NCBI GenBank assembly: GCA_002361155.1
Contig: DERZ01000038.1
Location: 1 to 33,438 of the forward strand
DNA length: 33,438 bases
From: Porphyromonadaceae bacterium UBA3327
Lineage (GTDB): Bacteria; Bacteroidota; Bacteroidia; Bacteroidales; Muribaculaceae
Direction: 5' to 3'
Both the position numbers and the translations under genes were made by a program. Of this stretch, positions 1 to 9,400 are shown in pieces. The notes beneath the pieces are model-generated. The model did not search any database. It had not been told where the DNA came from and saw only the letters and a program-made list of their open reading frames with translations. Each line of letters opens with the position of its first letter. Within the stretch, counting starts at the first letter, position 1.

Positions 1-30
1 CAAGTAATCGAGATCACTACCGAATTAAAA

Positions 31-67
31 ACCACCGGACATCTTTGAGATGTCCGGTGGTTTTTTT
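31..67 (+). terminator. Strong intrinsic terminator, probably bidirectional
   Basis: A 14-bp perfect stem (31-44 with 48-61) closes a 3-nt loop and runs into seven T residues on the plus strand (61-67). An A-rich run lies on the other side (27-31), so it could also work on the minus strand. It probably ends a plus-strand gene lying left of the window. Confidence 0.85.
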
Positions 68-85
68 CTATATACGAAGAGGCAC

Positions 86-115
86 AAAAAAGCATCGCGG
101 CCGAAGCCGCGATGC
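86..115 (-). terminator. Intrinsic terminator of the 461-aa secreted protein gene
   Basis: A 10-bp perfect GC-rich stem (92-101 with 106-115) has a CGAA loop. Read on the minus strand it is followed by six T residues (plus-strand A-run 86-91). It lies 28 nt after the stop codon of the minus-strand gene ending at 144. Confidence 0.88.
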
Positions 116-143
116 CAGTTTGTAGAACTTCAAGCTCTATTGA

Positions 144-1529
144 TTATTTTGCAATCTGCTTGTAGCTGCTGTTTCCTTTCTTGACGATTGTCACCTCGCC
201 CTTGACGGGAGCGGCAACCTCTACACCCTGGAGGTTGAAGAAGCGTGCGGGAGCGTCAACGCTGTCGTCTACGATACCTTCAACACCTGAGAGTTCGGGA
301 AGCTGGATGAGAGATACCATCTCTACGGGATCCTGAGTATCACGGTCAATCCAAGTTCCAGGGCTGAACATATCCATGCTTGTGCCGAAGCAGCAGTCAT
401 AAATAGTTACGAGGTTTGAGTCATCCATGACGGGAAGTTCATCCTCTATCTCGAAATCAATATACTCCTCGATGAGCTCCTCTTTTGTGTACTTGCCTAC
501 ATATACCTTGTTGGCACAAATGTTAGACATGAATGCGTCGCCAAGACCCATCTGGCTCCAGTTGGTAAAACCACTGTATACAAGAGGCTGTACGAGTACA
601 CACTTTGGATCGCTTACATCAAGAAGAATGTATCCGTCGCGAGTCTTGTTTTCGTTGAACTGCTGAGCCTCTGCGGGAAGACCCTTGTAAGGATTCACAA
701 GAAGAACATGTCCGGGATTCTTCACACTCTCCATGACATCAACAGGCCATGCAGGAACGGCCTGATCTGTAAGACCGGTGCAAACCCATCCATCCTGGAA
801 CTGGGCTTTTCCCGAAGCGGGTTTCCAGTCTGCGGCGTTGTATTCGAATACACCTGTCAGGCCTGTGCCAAGAGTCTCGCACAATGCGGGAATCGTCTGC
901 ATATTGCTTGCTGTAAGGAAACTGTATGCTCTTTTGGTCGTCCAGTTGCTCTTTGTGGTGATACACATCATCACGTTCAGGCCGGAACCGCTCGTAGTGA
1001 ACAACGGACCGAGGAACTCTCTGTCATTTGAACTCGGCTTCTCACCGAAACGGATATTGATTCCTTCAGCATTGTATTCCAGGCTGATGCTGGGATACTC
1101 TTTCTCTTTGTTGTCCATAAACCGAAGAACCAGCTCTTCTCCCTGGAACTGCACGCCCATGTCCTGCGAGGGAATAGTGATCGTACCTGTGGCGGCATCG
1201 TATGTGGCTTTGATCCTCTCAATGCCAATAAGCCAGCCGCGAAGAACGAGGTCATTGCCGTTCGCGGACTCAACGTATGTTCCGGCAGTTTCCCATCCGC
1301 CATTCTGGATGTTGTTGTAGCCGTTGGTGCCGAAAGACTGGCCCACGAGATCCTGAGCGGACGGAGCCTTGGCCGGAGCCTTCATCATATCGCCCACAGC
1401 AGCACACTGTGCAATTGCCATTTCTCCTGCCTCATACACCTCTGCAGTCCTTGCGGTCTGGAAGGAAGCTGCCGATGCGGAAACGCCCATCGTCATAGCC
1501 AATGCGGCAGCCAAGTAGATTTTTTTCAT
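144..1529 (-). CDS. Secreted protein of unknown function with a Bacteroidales C-terminal tail
   Basis: This is a 461-aa protein that I do not recognise. Residues 1-20 form a classic signal peptide (MKK..., hydrophobic core, ASA-A cleavage region) with no lipobox, so it should pass the inner membrane without being lipidated. The body has no catalytic motif I can name. The last ~45 residues (GVEGI, ARFFNLQGVEV, then a basic end) match the end of the C10 peptidase at 1846-4296 and resemble the short tails often annotated as type A sorting domains in Bacteroidetes. Whether this tail is a type 9 secretion signal is inference. The gene has its own promoter (1673-1703) and terminator (86-115), so it appears to be a single-gene unit with a leader of about 135 nt. 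Neighbouring SusC/SusD and peptidase genes suggest a role at the cell surface or outside the cell. Confidence 0.85.
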   Translation of the reverse strand: MKKIYLAAALAMTMGVSASAASFQTARTAEVYEAGEMAIAQCAAVGDMMKAPAKAPSAQDLVGQSFGTNGYNNIQNGGWETAGTYVESANGNDLVLRGWLIGIERIKATYDAATGTITIPSQDMGVQFQGEELVLRFMDNKEKEYPSISLEYNAEGINIRFGEKPSSNDREFLGPLFTTSGSGLNVMMCITTKSNWTTKRAYSFLTASNMQTIPALCETLGTGLTGVFEYNAADWKPASGKAQFQDGWVCTGLTDQAVPAWPVDVMESVKNPGHVLLVNPYKGLPAEAQQFNENKTRDGYILLDVSDPKCVLVQPLVYSGFTNWSQMGLGDAFMSNICANKVYVGKYTKEELIEEYIDFEIEDELPVMDDSNLVTIYDCCFGTSMDMFSPGTWIDRDTQDPVEMVSLIQLPELSGVEGIVDDSVDAPARFFNLQGVEVAAPVKGEVTIVKKGNSSYKQIAK

Positions 1530-1572
1530 GATTGCTTAAATTTAAATTAGAGTTTGATTGTATTCCAACTTC

Positions 1573-1599
1573 AAGTTATGTAAACCATAACTTCTTTTT
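1573..1599 (+). other. Leader hairpin that looks like a plus-strand terminator
   Basis: Arms 1573-1580 and 1586-1593 (AAGTTATG/CATAACTT) form an 8-bp perfect stem with a 5-nt loop. On the plus strand it is followed by C and five T residues (1595-1599). It lies inside the predicted 5' leader of the minus-strand gene starting at 1529, where it would be a hairpin preceded by an A-run. No plus-strand gene precedes it, so it may be a leader structure or the end of an antisense transcript. Confidence 0.4.
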
Positions 1600-1672
1600 G
1601 AGTCTATCGAAAAAATTTCCGGATGTCTATTGCGGATATCACGCCAGAAAACAATGCTCCCGACGAATGATG

Positions 1673-1703
1673 CAAAATTATATTAATTTTTTCATATTAC
1701 AAA
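1673..1703 (-). promoter_or_regulatory. Bacteroidetes-type promoter for the 461-aa secreted protein
   Basis: On the minus strand TTTG (1700-1703) is followed by a 19-bp spacer and TAATTTTG (1673-1680), matching the Bacteroides -33/-7 consensus. The start site would be near 1666, giving a leader of about 135 nt. The rest of the 1530-1845 gap is AT-rich and holds only a leader hairpin and the terminator of the upstream peptidase gene. Confidence 0.75.
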
Positions 1704-1803
1704 ATATTTGACAATTTTTTTCCTAAAGCACAATATAACATTTGCACCATAGTCCATATCGCTGACAATATCAAAATCCCGGGGGTGGCAATAATAAATT
1801 AAA

Positions 1804-1833
1804 GAATCCGGAATCGCTGAGGACTCCGGATTC
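1804..1833 (-). terminator. Terminator-like hairpin after the C10 peptidase gene
   Basis: Nine-bp perfect arms (1804-1812 with 1825-1833) enclose a 12-nt loop. On the minus strand the stem is followed by a T-rich stretch (TTTAATTTATTA). It lies 13 nt past the peptidase stop codon. The T-run is interrupted, so strength is uncertain. Confidence 0.65.
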
Positions 1834-1845
1834 CATAATTATTTA

Positions 1846-4296
1846 TCAGAACATAATTTTTTCGGCTTTGCCGCCTGTGACTTTGATGAGCATCTGACCC
1901 TGGCGGGGTTCGTCAACTTCCACTCCCTGCATATCGTAATACCGGGCCGGAGTTTCGTCCGCTGTGACTCCTTCCACGCCTGCTCCGTCTTCGAAAGTAA
2001 AATATACTTTCCCGAGTTTCACCTGAATCGCACTCTTCATGTACATGGCGTTTGCGACGTAAAGGGCATCTGTGTCGATTCCAGACAAATCAAGATCTGC
2101 ATGGACTGTAGCCTCATTTCCCTCACCTTCGAACTGACGCTCCATAAATGCGCCGGGGCGGTACTCCTCTTCCTGACCGGTAACGGGATTATATTTGTTG
2201 ATATTGATGATTATCTGGCTGTCGAAATATCCTTTGGACACAAGATATGTCACATCAAAAGGCACTCTGTTTGTAGAATCGAGTCTGTACGTGTCCTCGA
2301 ACGTCTTGTCTCCTGCGGTATAAGCCTCCTTATCGACACCGGGCATGTCAATCGCAACAAGCTTCACAGTAACCAGAGACGGAATCTTCTCCGCCTTGAC
2401 AGTTCCGAATTTCCCGATCAGCTGCTGAGTTTCCCGATCCATGAGTCCCAGCGTGTATTCAGCACCATCTGCAAGCAACTCCTGCTGCGCAAAGAATTTT
2501 ACAGGATATTCGGCATTGACCGTCTCTCCGGCACCGACACACACAAGGAAAGGATCGGAAGCCAGCATTGTGGTGTTGCCTTTCATAAGCACCGGCTGCA
2601 GACACTGTGTCAGCTCAAGATCCGTGTCATTGATAATATTCATCTCGATGGGTACAGTTCTCGACTGACTGGATGTAGACCAATAGAGCGATCCGGGGAT
2701 CTCTACATTCTCATATTTGAGAAGCGCCGGAGTTGCGTCCTTCACGCTGAAGCTGCCGCCCTTTACGGTCAGCCACCCGTAGTTGGGCACGCCGTAGAAT
2801 GTCTCAGCAGGAATAAACGGGGCACCTTCGGCCTCCATCTCCCGGCCGGCAAGAATCACCTTGTACTCTCCGTCGGCAAGATCCGCGGGGAGTGTCACAT
2901 TGGGTCTCACATTTGTGGTAGGATAGTATGTTCCGATATTTACGAAGTCAGCACTGCCGTAATTACCCAATTTCCCGGTCAGCACAATGTCCTCGCCGCT
3001 GCCGTCGGCCCGGCGCAGGATAGCTCCCGGCTGAATGGAGGCGATCTTATAATCTGAACATGCTATACCACAGGGATCGCAGTCCTTGGAACCGAGATAC
3101 AGTACGTTCTTTTCCAAAGAGAGTGTTGTGGAGCCATATTGAAAAAATGTCAGATACCTGGGTTCCTGGGGCTTGCCTGTAGGCTTCTGGATTCCGAATA
3201 CGGCATCCTGGCTGTAATTGAAACCTCCGAGCGCGCCTCCGGCACCCTGAACCTCAGGATTCAGCAGGTCAAGCGCGTAATAACCGTCGCTGATTCCGCC
3301 CCATCCCCAATTGATGTGGAAGTATCCTTTTCCATCATATCCGTCACACACAAAGGAATGTCCGCCGTCAATCGAGGAACCGTTGTAGATGATGGGACCT
3401 ATGTTTCTGATATTGTCATACACCATCTTGATCCACTCCGATGACGAGAAGCGTCCTCTTTCCAGATACACCAGGCCGGGATCATATCCGAAATTGTCCT
3501 TCAGCGCATCTACAATCTTGTAGCTCAACGCGCCGGACATCAAGGAACCGTAATTCATCTGCACGGAATATCCGCAGGCCTTCATCAGCTGTGCCACAGC
3601 GTCGGCATTCTCCTGCGGAGAAGTCGCGGTGTAGGAATCAAGCATGAGACTCCAGTCATATTTTACGTTCTCAAAATTCATCTTGATAGTCTTACCGCCG
3701 TCTTGCCAGAGATATGACGCAATTCCGGTCATTTTGGCAGGGTACTGGAAATAATTCACGACCTGAGCCATAGATGTGGCCACACAGCCGGTCGGACACG
3801 GTACTCCGTCAAGCTTCGGAGCCTTGTTGTTATACGGAGCGTCCTGATTCCATTTGGTAGAACACAGTGGAGCTACGGGAGCCCAGCCTTCAGGTGCATA
3901 CACCGGAGAATCGGAGGATTTCGCGCCATGCATCGAGGCATATTCGATCTGTCTGCCATATTCTTCGAGCCACCATTTCATTGCCGGCGGCATCGAGGCG
4001 GCATCGAACTTGCCGCTGTCGGAATATCCGAGCACGGGAACAGCACAGTCATCTGCAGAGAGTATTGTAAAACCGACGCCATCCGCCGGAGTGAACACAT
4101 ACGCCGCCGCCATTCCGCGCGCGTCGCGAGCGGTATATGAAAGCACTGGAGTGGACTTCATCATTGAGCGCACTTTGGCAGGACCGCCGCCGGCGATGCG
4201 CCCGAGAGCCTGCTCAGGACTGACCGGCGCGGCAACCGCGCTGAGACCCAACATGCAGGCCGCTCCGATCATTGTGATTTTTGACTTCATTTTCAA
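1846..4296 (-). CDS. Secreted C10-family (streptopain-type) cysteine peptidase
   Basis: This 816-aa preproenzyme is predicted to cut proteins outside the cell. A signal peptide covers residues 1-23. Residues ~24-110 look like the inhibitory prodomain of C10 peptidases (FTILSADDCAVPVLGYS, PPAMKWWLEEY). The catalytic domain carries the nucleophile in CPTGCVATSMAQVVNYFQYP (C171), the histidine in GGHSFVCDGYDGKG (H313) and the INWGWGG loop (about 328-334), so both catalytic residues are present. A long beta-rich C-terminal region follows, ending in the same tail type as the 461-aa neighbour (ARYYDMQGVEV). It is much longer than streptopain (about 400 aa), as is common for Bacteroidales members. 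It lies downstream of the SusC/SusD operon in the same direction but behind a terminator, so it is probably transcribed separately. Confidence 0.93.
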   Translation of the reverse strand: MKMKSKITMIGAACMLGLSAVAAPVSPEQALGRIAGGGPAKVRSMMKSTPVLSYTARDARGMAAAYVFTPADGVGFTILSADDCAVPVLGYSDSGKFDAASMPPAMKWWLEEYGRQIEYASMHGAKSSDSPVYAPEGWAPVAPLCSTKWNQDAPYNNKAPKLDGVPCPTGCVATSMAQVVNYFQYPAKMTGIASYLWQDGGKTIKMNFENVKYDWSLMLDSYTATSPQENADAVAQLMKACGYSVQMNYGSLMSGALSYKIVDALKDNFGYDPGLVYLERGRFSSSEWIKMVYDNIRNIGPIIYNGSSIDGGHSFVCDGYDGKGYFHINWGWGGISDGYYALDLLNPEVQGAGGALGGFNYSQDAVFGIQKPTGKPQEPRYLTFFQYGSTTLSLEKNVLYLGSKDCDPCGIACSDYKIASIQPGAILRRADGSGEDIVLTGKLGNYGSADFVNIGTYYPTTNVRPNVTLPADLADGEYKVILAGREMEAEGAPFIPAETFYGVPNYGWLTVKGGSFSVKDATPALLKYENVEIPGSLYWSTSSQSRTVPIEMNIINDTDLELTQCLQPVLMKGNTTMLASDPFLVCVGAGETVNAEYPVKFFAQQELLADGAEYTLGLMDRETQQLIGKFGTVKAEKIPSLVTVKLVAIDMPGVDKEAYTAGDKTFEDTYRLDSTNRVPFDVTYLVSKGYFDSQIIININKYNPVTGQEEEYRPGAFMERQFEGEGNEATVHADLDLSGIDTDALYVANAMYMKSAIQVKLGKVYFTFEDGAGVEGVTADETPARYYDMQGVEVDEPRQGQMLIKVTGGKAEKIMF

Positions 4297-4360
4297 CTAA
4301 TTATTTACAGATTATGTGTAAGTAGTACTATTATCTTCAACTGTTATTGCACTGGAACTG

Positions 4361-4391
4361 CAAATTAAGTTATTTTAAATGAAACATGCAA
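4361..4391 (-). promoter_or_regulatory. Possible promoter of the C10 peptidase gene
   Basis: On the minus strand TTG (4389-4391), a 20-bp spacer and TTAATTTG (4361-4368) fit the Bacteroidetes promoter with one mismatch in the -7 box. The leader would be about 60 nt. Confidence 0.4.
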
Positions 4392-4513
4392 GCCATAAGG
4401 CCATGTTTTTCAACATTCGTTAATTTCAGTCCGTTAAATCTTGTTAATATTTATTCAGCAAGCCTACAATACGAAAGACATCCGCCACGATCAGGTTCGG
4501 ACTTAACAAAGAT

Positions 4514-4552
4514 AGACAGGGGGGACGTTGTTGACAACGTCCCCCTCTGTCT
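4514..4552 (-). terminator. Long hairpin terminating the susCD operon
   Basis: Arms 4514-4530 and 4535-4552 form a long GC-rich stem with one bulged base and a 4-nt loop. The minus-strand sequence after it is ATCTTTGTT, a short T-stretch. It lies about 40 nt past the SusD stop and separates susCD from the peptidase gene. The rest of 4297-4593 shows only the possible peptidase promoter. Confidence 0.75.
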
Positions 4553-4593
4553 GTTTATGGAAAATATATTATCCTTATGTCTCGTTCAGTCCG

Positions 4594-6453
4594 TCACTGG
4601 GCATCCTTATCATTACGGCCCGGCAACAAGCTTACGTCGAGTGCGGAATTGTACTGAAGCTCAGAGTTCGGGATGGACATTACCCAGCCTGCGTTATCCG
4701 TAGGAAGTTTCTTGGCCATTTTCTGCCCTTCTCCCAGCAACGCCTTAGCCCAGTTTCCGGAAGCGGGGTTGCCGTCCTCCCAGGCGCGGCGCTCCATGGG
4801 GAGATTCCAGCGCTTGAGATCGAACCACGCATGTCCCTCACCCCAGAGCTCGATACGACGGGCGATTCGAATCTCATCGATCAGAGCCTGACCGGTGGAT
4901 GTGCATGAATAACCGGGAACGCGCAACTTCTGCACTTCTTCGAGAGCCTTCCTGGCACGGGTCTCACCGCCCGGCTGCATGGCCGCTGCCTCAGCCTCTG
5001 TCAGTGCCATCTCGGCTGCACGCATCCAGGGGAACGCCATGTTGCCATAAGGCTTGTTCGCCCAGAACTTGAACTGCGCACCAAACTGTACTGCCGCCAG
5101 CTCAGCGTATGTACCTTTCTTGACAAGGAGATCACGCTTTGTGTTTTTGGGCGATGATTTAAGTTTAACATAGCTCATTTCCCTTGAGTCATCGGTAAAC
5201 GCCGCAAGATTACCCTTAAAATGATCTTCCATGTACTTCATGCAGACGAAAGTTGCAACGTTATACATTCCGCGGGCAACGGGATCACCCTTCACGTAGA
5301 TATCAGTCATCGCAAGATTCAGAGCCTTTGTCTCACCAACCATGGACGCATCCCAGAAATCGGCTTCCGTTATGCCTCCCTTGTTCTGGGACTTCTTAAC
5401 CCATGCCAATTTGTCGGGCATCAGATAAAGATTTCTGCGGATGTCATTCTGATCCATCTTGTTGTACAGATCTATATCCATTGCACCGCCGTTGCACGCA
5501 TTGAAGTTGAAAATATATGCGCCGTTGCAAGCCTGCCAAGCACCCCACGACCAATAATATGTGGTGTCGTACAGAGGATACTGATGCCAGATGAAGCCGC
5601 TGCAGTCGTTGCAGAAACCACTCATGTATTCATCATTGCTCATGATGGTGTAGCCTTTCCTGGCGGCAGCTGCCATATCCTCGGCAACCTTCCAGTCATG
5701 GCGCAGCATTGCTACACGGGCGTAGACACCGCGGGCAACATCAATGTTGACCGACCATTTGTTGGCACGCTCCGCACCCGATTCTTCAAACAGTAAAATT
5801 GCCTCATCCAGGTCCGAGTACATCTTTTTGTACACATCAATTCCCTTGCAGAAATTAACCTCATCGGGAGTATCCTCGAGACGGAGAACAATGCAGTAGT
5901 TCTCTCCGTTATTGCTGTCTTCCCAACGCTGTGCAAAAAGCTGCATCAGCTTGAAGTAGGAATAGGCACGCAGTGTCAGGGCGCTTCCCTTCACGAACTT
6001 GAGGCGGTTGACATCCGTCTCGCTGAGTCCATCGGTCTCCTCGAGGTTCATTCCGCCGATAATGTTGTTGGCAGCCCCGATGAGTCCGTAGTAATATCTC
6101 CAGGGTATCGAGCTTACAAGCGCGTTTGAGTTACCAAGCGCCCAATCCCAGTTGTAGTTGGCATTGCCGGACCAGAGACCGTTGATATAGTCCTGTCCGA
6201 GCACCTCGCCGTACGCCATCGCGCAGAATGCCTCGCCGTTGTTGTTCTGCTGGAAATCAGCGGCGCCATACTGCATGCACATCATATTGATCGCTCCCTC
6301 AAGAGCCTGCTCGGCACCGACTACAGAACTCATCAGCTGTTCCTTCGACACATCAGTCACCGGAGGGACATCGAGATAGTCTTCAGAGCAGGACACCATC
6401 GTGCCAGCGAGAGCGACTGCCGCGAGTCCTTTGAAAATTATATTCTTTTTCAT
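4594..6453 (-). CDS. SusD/RagB-family outer-membrane nutrient-binding lipoprotein
   Basis: This surface lipoprotein should bind substrate and act as the lid of the SusC channel. The start is taken at 6453 (MKKNIIFKGLAAV); an in-frame ATG three codons upstream (6462) is possible, and no clear ribosome-binding site decides between them. The lipobox is TMVSC, with C22 as the lipidated residue. Family hallmarks are the N-terminal YLDVPP, the alpha-helical TPR-like body, and near the C terminus ARRIELWGEGHAWFDLKRWN, the usual R-x-E-L-x-G-E-G...FDLKRW signature. The ORF starts about 30 nt after the susC stop, so the two are cotranscribed. Ligand specificity cannot be read from the sequence. At about 620 aa it is on the long side for the family. 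Confidence 0.95.
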   Translation of the reverse strand: MKKNIIFKGLAAVALAGTMVSCSEDYLDVPPVTDVSKEQLMSSVVGAEQALEGAINMMCMQYGAADFQQNNNGEAFCAMAYGEVLGQDYINGLWSGNANYNWDWALGNSNALVSSIPWRYYYGLIGAANNIIGGMNLEETDGLSETDVNRLKFVKGSALTLRAYSYFKLMQLFAQRWEDSNNGENYCIVLRLEDTPDEVNFCKGIDVYKKMYSDLDEAILLFEESGAERANKWSVNIDVARGVYARVAMLRHDWKVAEDMAAAARKGYTIMSNDEYMSGFCNDCSGFIWHQYPLYDTTYYWSWGAWQACNGAYIFNFNACNGGAMDIDLYNKMDQNDIRRNLYLMPDKLAWVKKSQNKGGITEADFWDASMVGETKALNLAMTDIYVKGDPVARGMYNVATFVCMKYMEDHFKGNLAAFTDDSREMSYVKLKSSPKNTKRDLLVKKGTYAELAAVQFGAQFKFWANKPYGNMAFPWMRAAEMALTEAEAAAMQPGGETRARKALEEVQKLRVPGYSCTSTGQALIDEIRIARRIELWGEGHAWFDLKRWNLPMERRAWEDGNPASGNWAKALLGEGQKMAKKLPTDNAGWVMSIPNSELQYNSALDVSLLPGRNDKDAQ

Positions 6454-6483
6454 GATTGTCATTATTTTACGTTATTCTCCAAT

Positions 6484-9400
6484 TTAGAATTTCACCGCAA
6501 GCTGGAATGTATAGGTACGTGCGGGTACATAATATGCTCCCTGGCCTCCGGAGAAACTGTATGTCGGGTTCAGACCCTTTCTGGCTGCTACGATAAATAC
6601 ATTGTCCATAGAGAAGCCGATGTTGATTCCCTGAAGTTTCATGGCCTCCATCCACTTCGACGGAAGGTCGTAGGACAGGTTGATGTTTTTCAGGGTGAGA
6701 TAGCTTCCGCTTACGAGCCATCTCGAGCTATCGGAACCGTTATACATAGTGTATGTCTTGTTGTTCTGAGGAATTCCGTTGGGGTCGATACGATTCGGAG
6801 AATCCGCGGTCATACCTTCCGGCATTTCCTTCCAGGAGTTGAGCATGTCCACATGCACTGCCGATACCGAACCGGCCGACATAAGGCTCTGATAGTTCGA
6901 GTCCATGATTTTTCCGCCGAGGCTGTATGTGAAGAGGGCTCCGAAATTGATGCCTTTCCAGTGGAGACCGGTGCTGAAGCTACCGAATACCGTAGGAAGC
7001 GCCGTACCCTTGAGAATACGTCCGGCATGGGCGGAATTATAAGAATAAGGCACTCCGTCGATTTCCACGTATGTTCCCTCGTTCTGGGCATCCTGTACAG
7101 CCTTGTTCCATTTGGTATCGTCCGGAATCATCTTGTTTCCGTTTTTCGGATCATACGACATGAAATCGGGGCTGTCGCGATGCATCCGGAAGAGCGAACG
7201 ACCGTTGATCTGGTCTACGCCGGCATAATCATATACGTAATGCTCATAGATGCTTCGGCCCTGGAAACGCGATGCATTGGGAAGATCCTTTCCGTCGGGG
7301 AGGCGGACAATCTCGTTCTTCATGAAAGTGAAGTCGATGTTGAAGTCCCATGTGAATTCACGGTTGCGGATGATGTCCACGCCGAAGTTGAGCTCCCATC
7401 CGGAGTTGCTCATCGTACCGATGTTGCGGATGATGTAAGAGTTGATGCCGAAACCGGTGGATCCGGGGATAAGACCGGTGGATCCGGCAAGTGCATATTT
7501 GTAGATAAGGTCGCTGTTGTACTTATTGAAGTATCCGACGCTGAAATTGAATCTGTCGTTGAAGAGAGAACCTTCGAGAGCGACATCCACCGAACCGGTA
7601 GCCTCCCAGCGGAGATCGGGGTTAGCGAGCGTCACAGCCACGAATCCCTTCGACCAGGGCGCGTAAAGGTCGGTATAATTGATATAGTTTGCAGCGAGGT
7701 CGTTACCTACAGTACCGTAAGATGCGCGGAGTTTGAGGAAGTTGATCCAATTGGCATTCTGAAGGAATTTCTCCTTCGACAGGATCCAGCTTCCGCCGAC
7801 GCTCCAGAATGTACCCCAGCGCTTGTCCTTTGCAAAGCGTGAGCTTCCGTCGCGGGAAAGCGAAGCCTCAAGGAAGTATTTCTGGTCGTAATTGTAACGG
7901 GCGCGGGCAAGATATGTTTCGGAAGCGATATCAAGAATACCCTGTGAAAGTCTTGAGGGATTGTCTGCGTCATTCTTGAAATTGGAAAGAGCATAAATGT
8001 CGGGAAGCAACTGGCCGGTCACTGTCACGTAGGACTGGTCGATACCTGTCTTATAATTCTGGTGGCTCAGGAACGCATCCACATGATTGAGACCGTATTC
8101 ATGACTCCATGTGAGTTCCTGGCGGAATGTATAGGTATAGCTGTCGGCTGTGGACTGTTCGAGTGAGCCAAGTCCCTTCTGCGATCCAACAATATTATTG
8201 GAGTAAGTCATTGACTTACCGATATTGCGATACAGGTTACCACGTACAGACAGTTCAAAGCCGTAAGGGATCACCGCGGTCGCGTATGCGGATCCGTCAA
8301 TGGCAACACGGCTAAGATTGTTTTTGTTCAGGCGCATCTGCCATGCGATATTGTTACCGCCATTGATAGGATCGGTATTCCATATCGGAGATCCGTCGGG
8401 ATTGCGGAGAATCTCGCCTGTCTCGGGATCATGCGAGTAATAAGGCTGCACGGGAGAGTAGAACTGGGTGTGGAAAGGATTGGAGATAGTTTCCATATTA
8501 TCAGGGTCAACATCACCGACTTCGCTCTTCACATACGACATGTTCAGGTTCACACCGGTCTTGAAATAGCTTACCGGATTATAATTGGCTGTAACGCGGC
8601 CGGAGAAACGCTCATAGTCCGTGGCAAGCACGTAGCCGTTTTCCTTAAGATATCCAAGTGAGGAGAAGAGATTGAACTTCTCTGTAGCGGCTGCGGCATT
8701 GACATTGTATTCCTGACGGAAACCGGTCTGAGAGATGATGTCCCACCAGTCGAGGTCATTATAATTTGAATTCACGGAAGCACGAACCTTGTCGTCGTAT
8801 ACCCACTGTCCGTCGGAACCTTCATAACCGAACAGAAAACGGCCTTCCTTGACATTGAAAACGTTTGTTCCCTGCAATACGTCACCCACGAAGGCTGGAG
8901 CCTGCTGATTGATGGCATCCTGATATGTCAGGTTGGGATTGTTGGTCACAAGACCGTTGGCGATAGACTCCAGAGTCACACTTGCCCATTCGTTAGCACC
9001 AAGACGATCATAGAAGGGAAGTCCGCGGTTATATGCACCGAGACGAACCTGAGCTGTCACCTCTACAGCACCGGCCTTCTTAGCTTTCTTTGTCGACACA
9101 AGTACGACACCATTGGCACCACGGCTACCATAGAGGGCGCAGGAAGCGGCATCCTTAAGCACGGACATCGACTCGATGTCGGCCGGGTTGAGAGCAGCGA
9201 TGTCACCTTCGTAAATCATACCGTCGACCACATAAAGAGGTGACTGTGCGTCGGATGTGAAGGAGTTGAATCCTCGGATACGGATCGAGGGACTGGAACC
9301 GGGAGTACCGGTCGAGTTGTTCACCATGACACCGGGGGCGTTACCCTCAAGGGCGGCTGTCACAGAGGTGACGGGACGGTCCTCGATCTCCCTGGAGCCG

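Noticed and set aside
2101..3057. Plus-strand frame of 318 codons inside the C10 peptidase gene
   Set aside because: Antisense to a complete peptidase with intact catalytic motifs.
6853..7842. Plus-strand frame of 329 codons inside susC
   Set aside because: Antisense shadow of a clear SusC barrel; no promoter or family signature.
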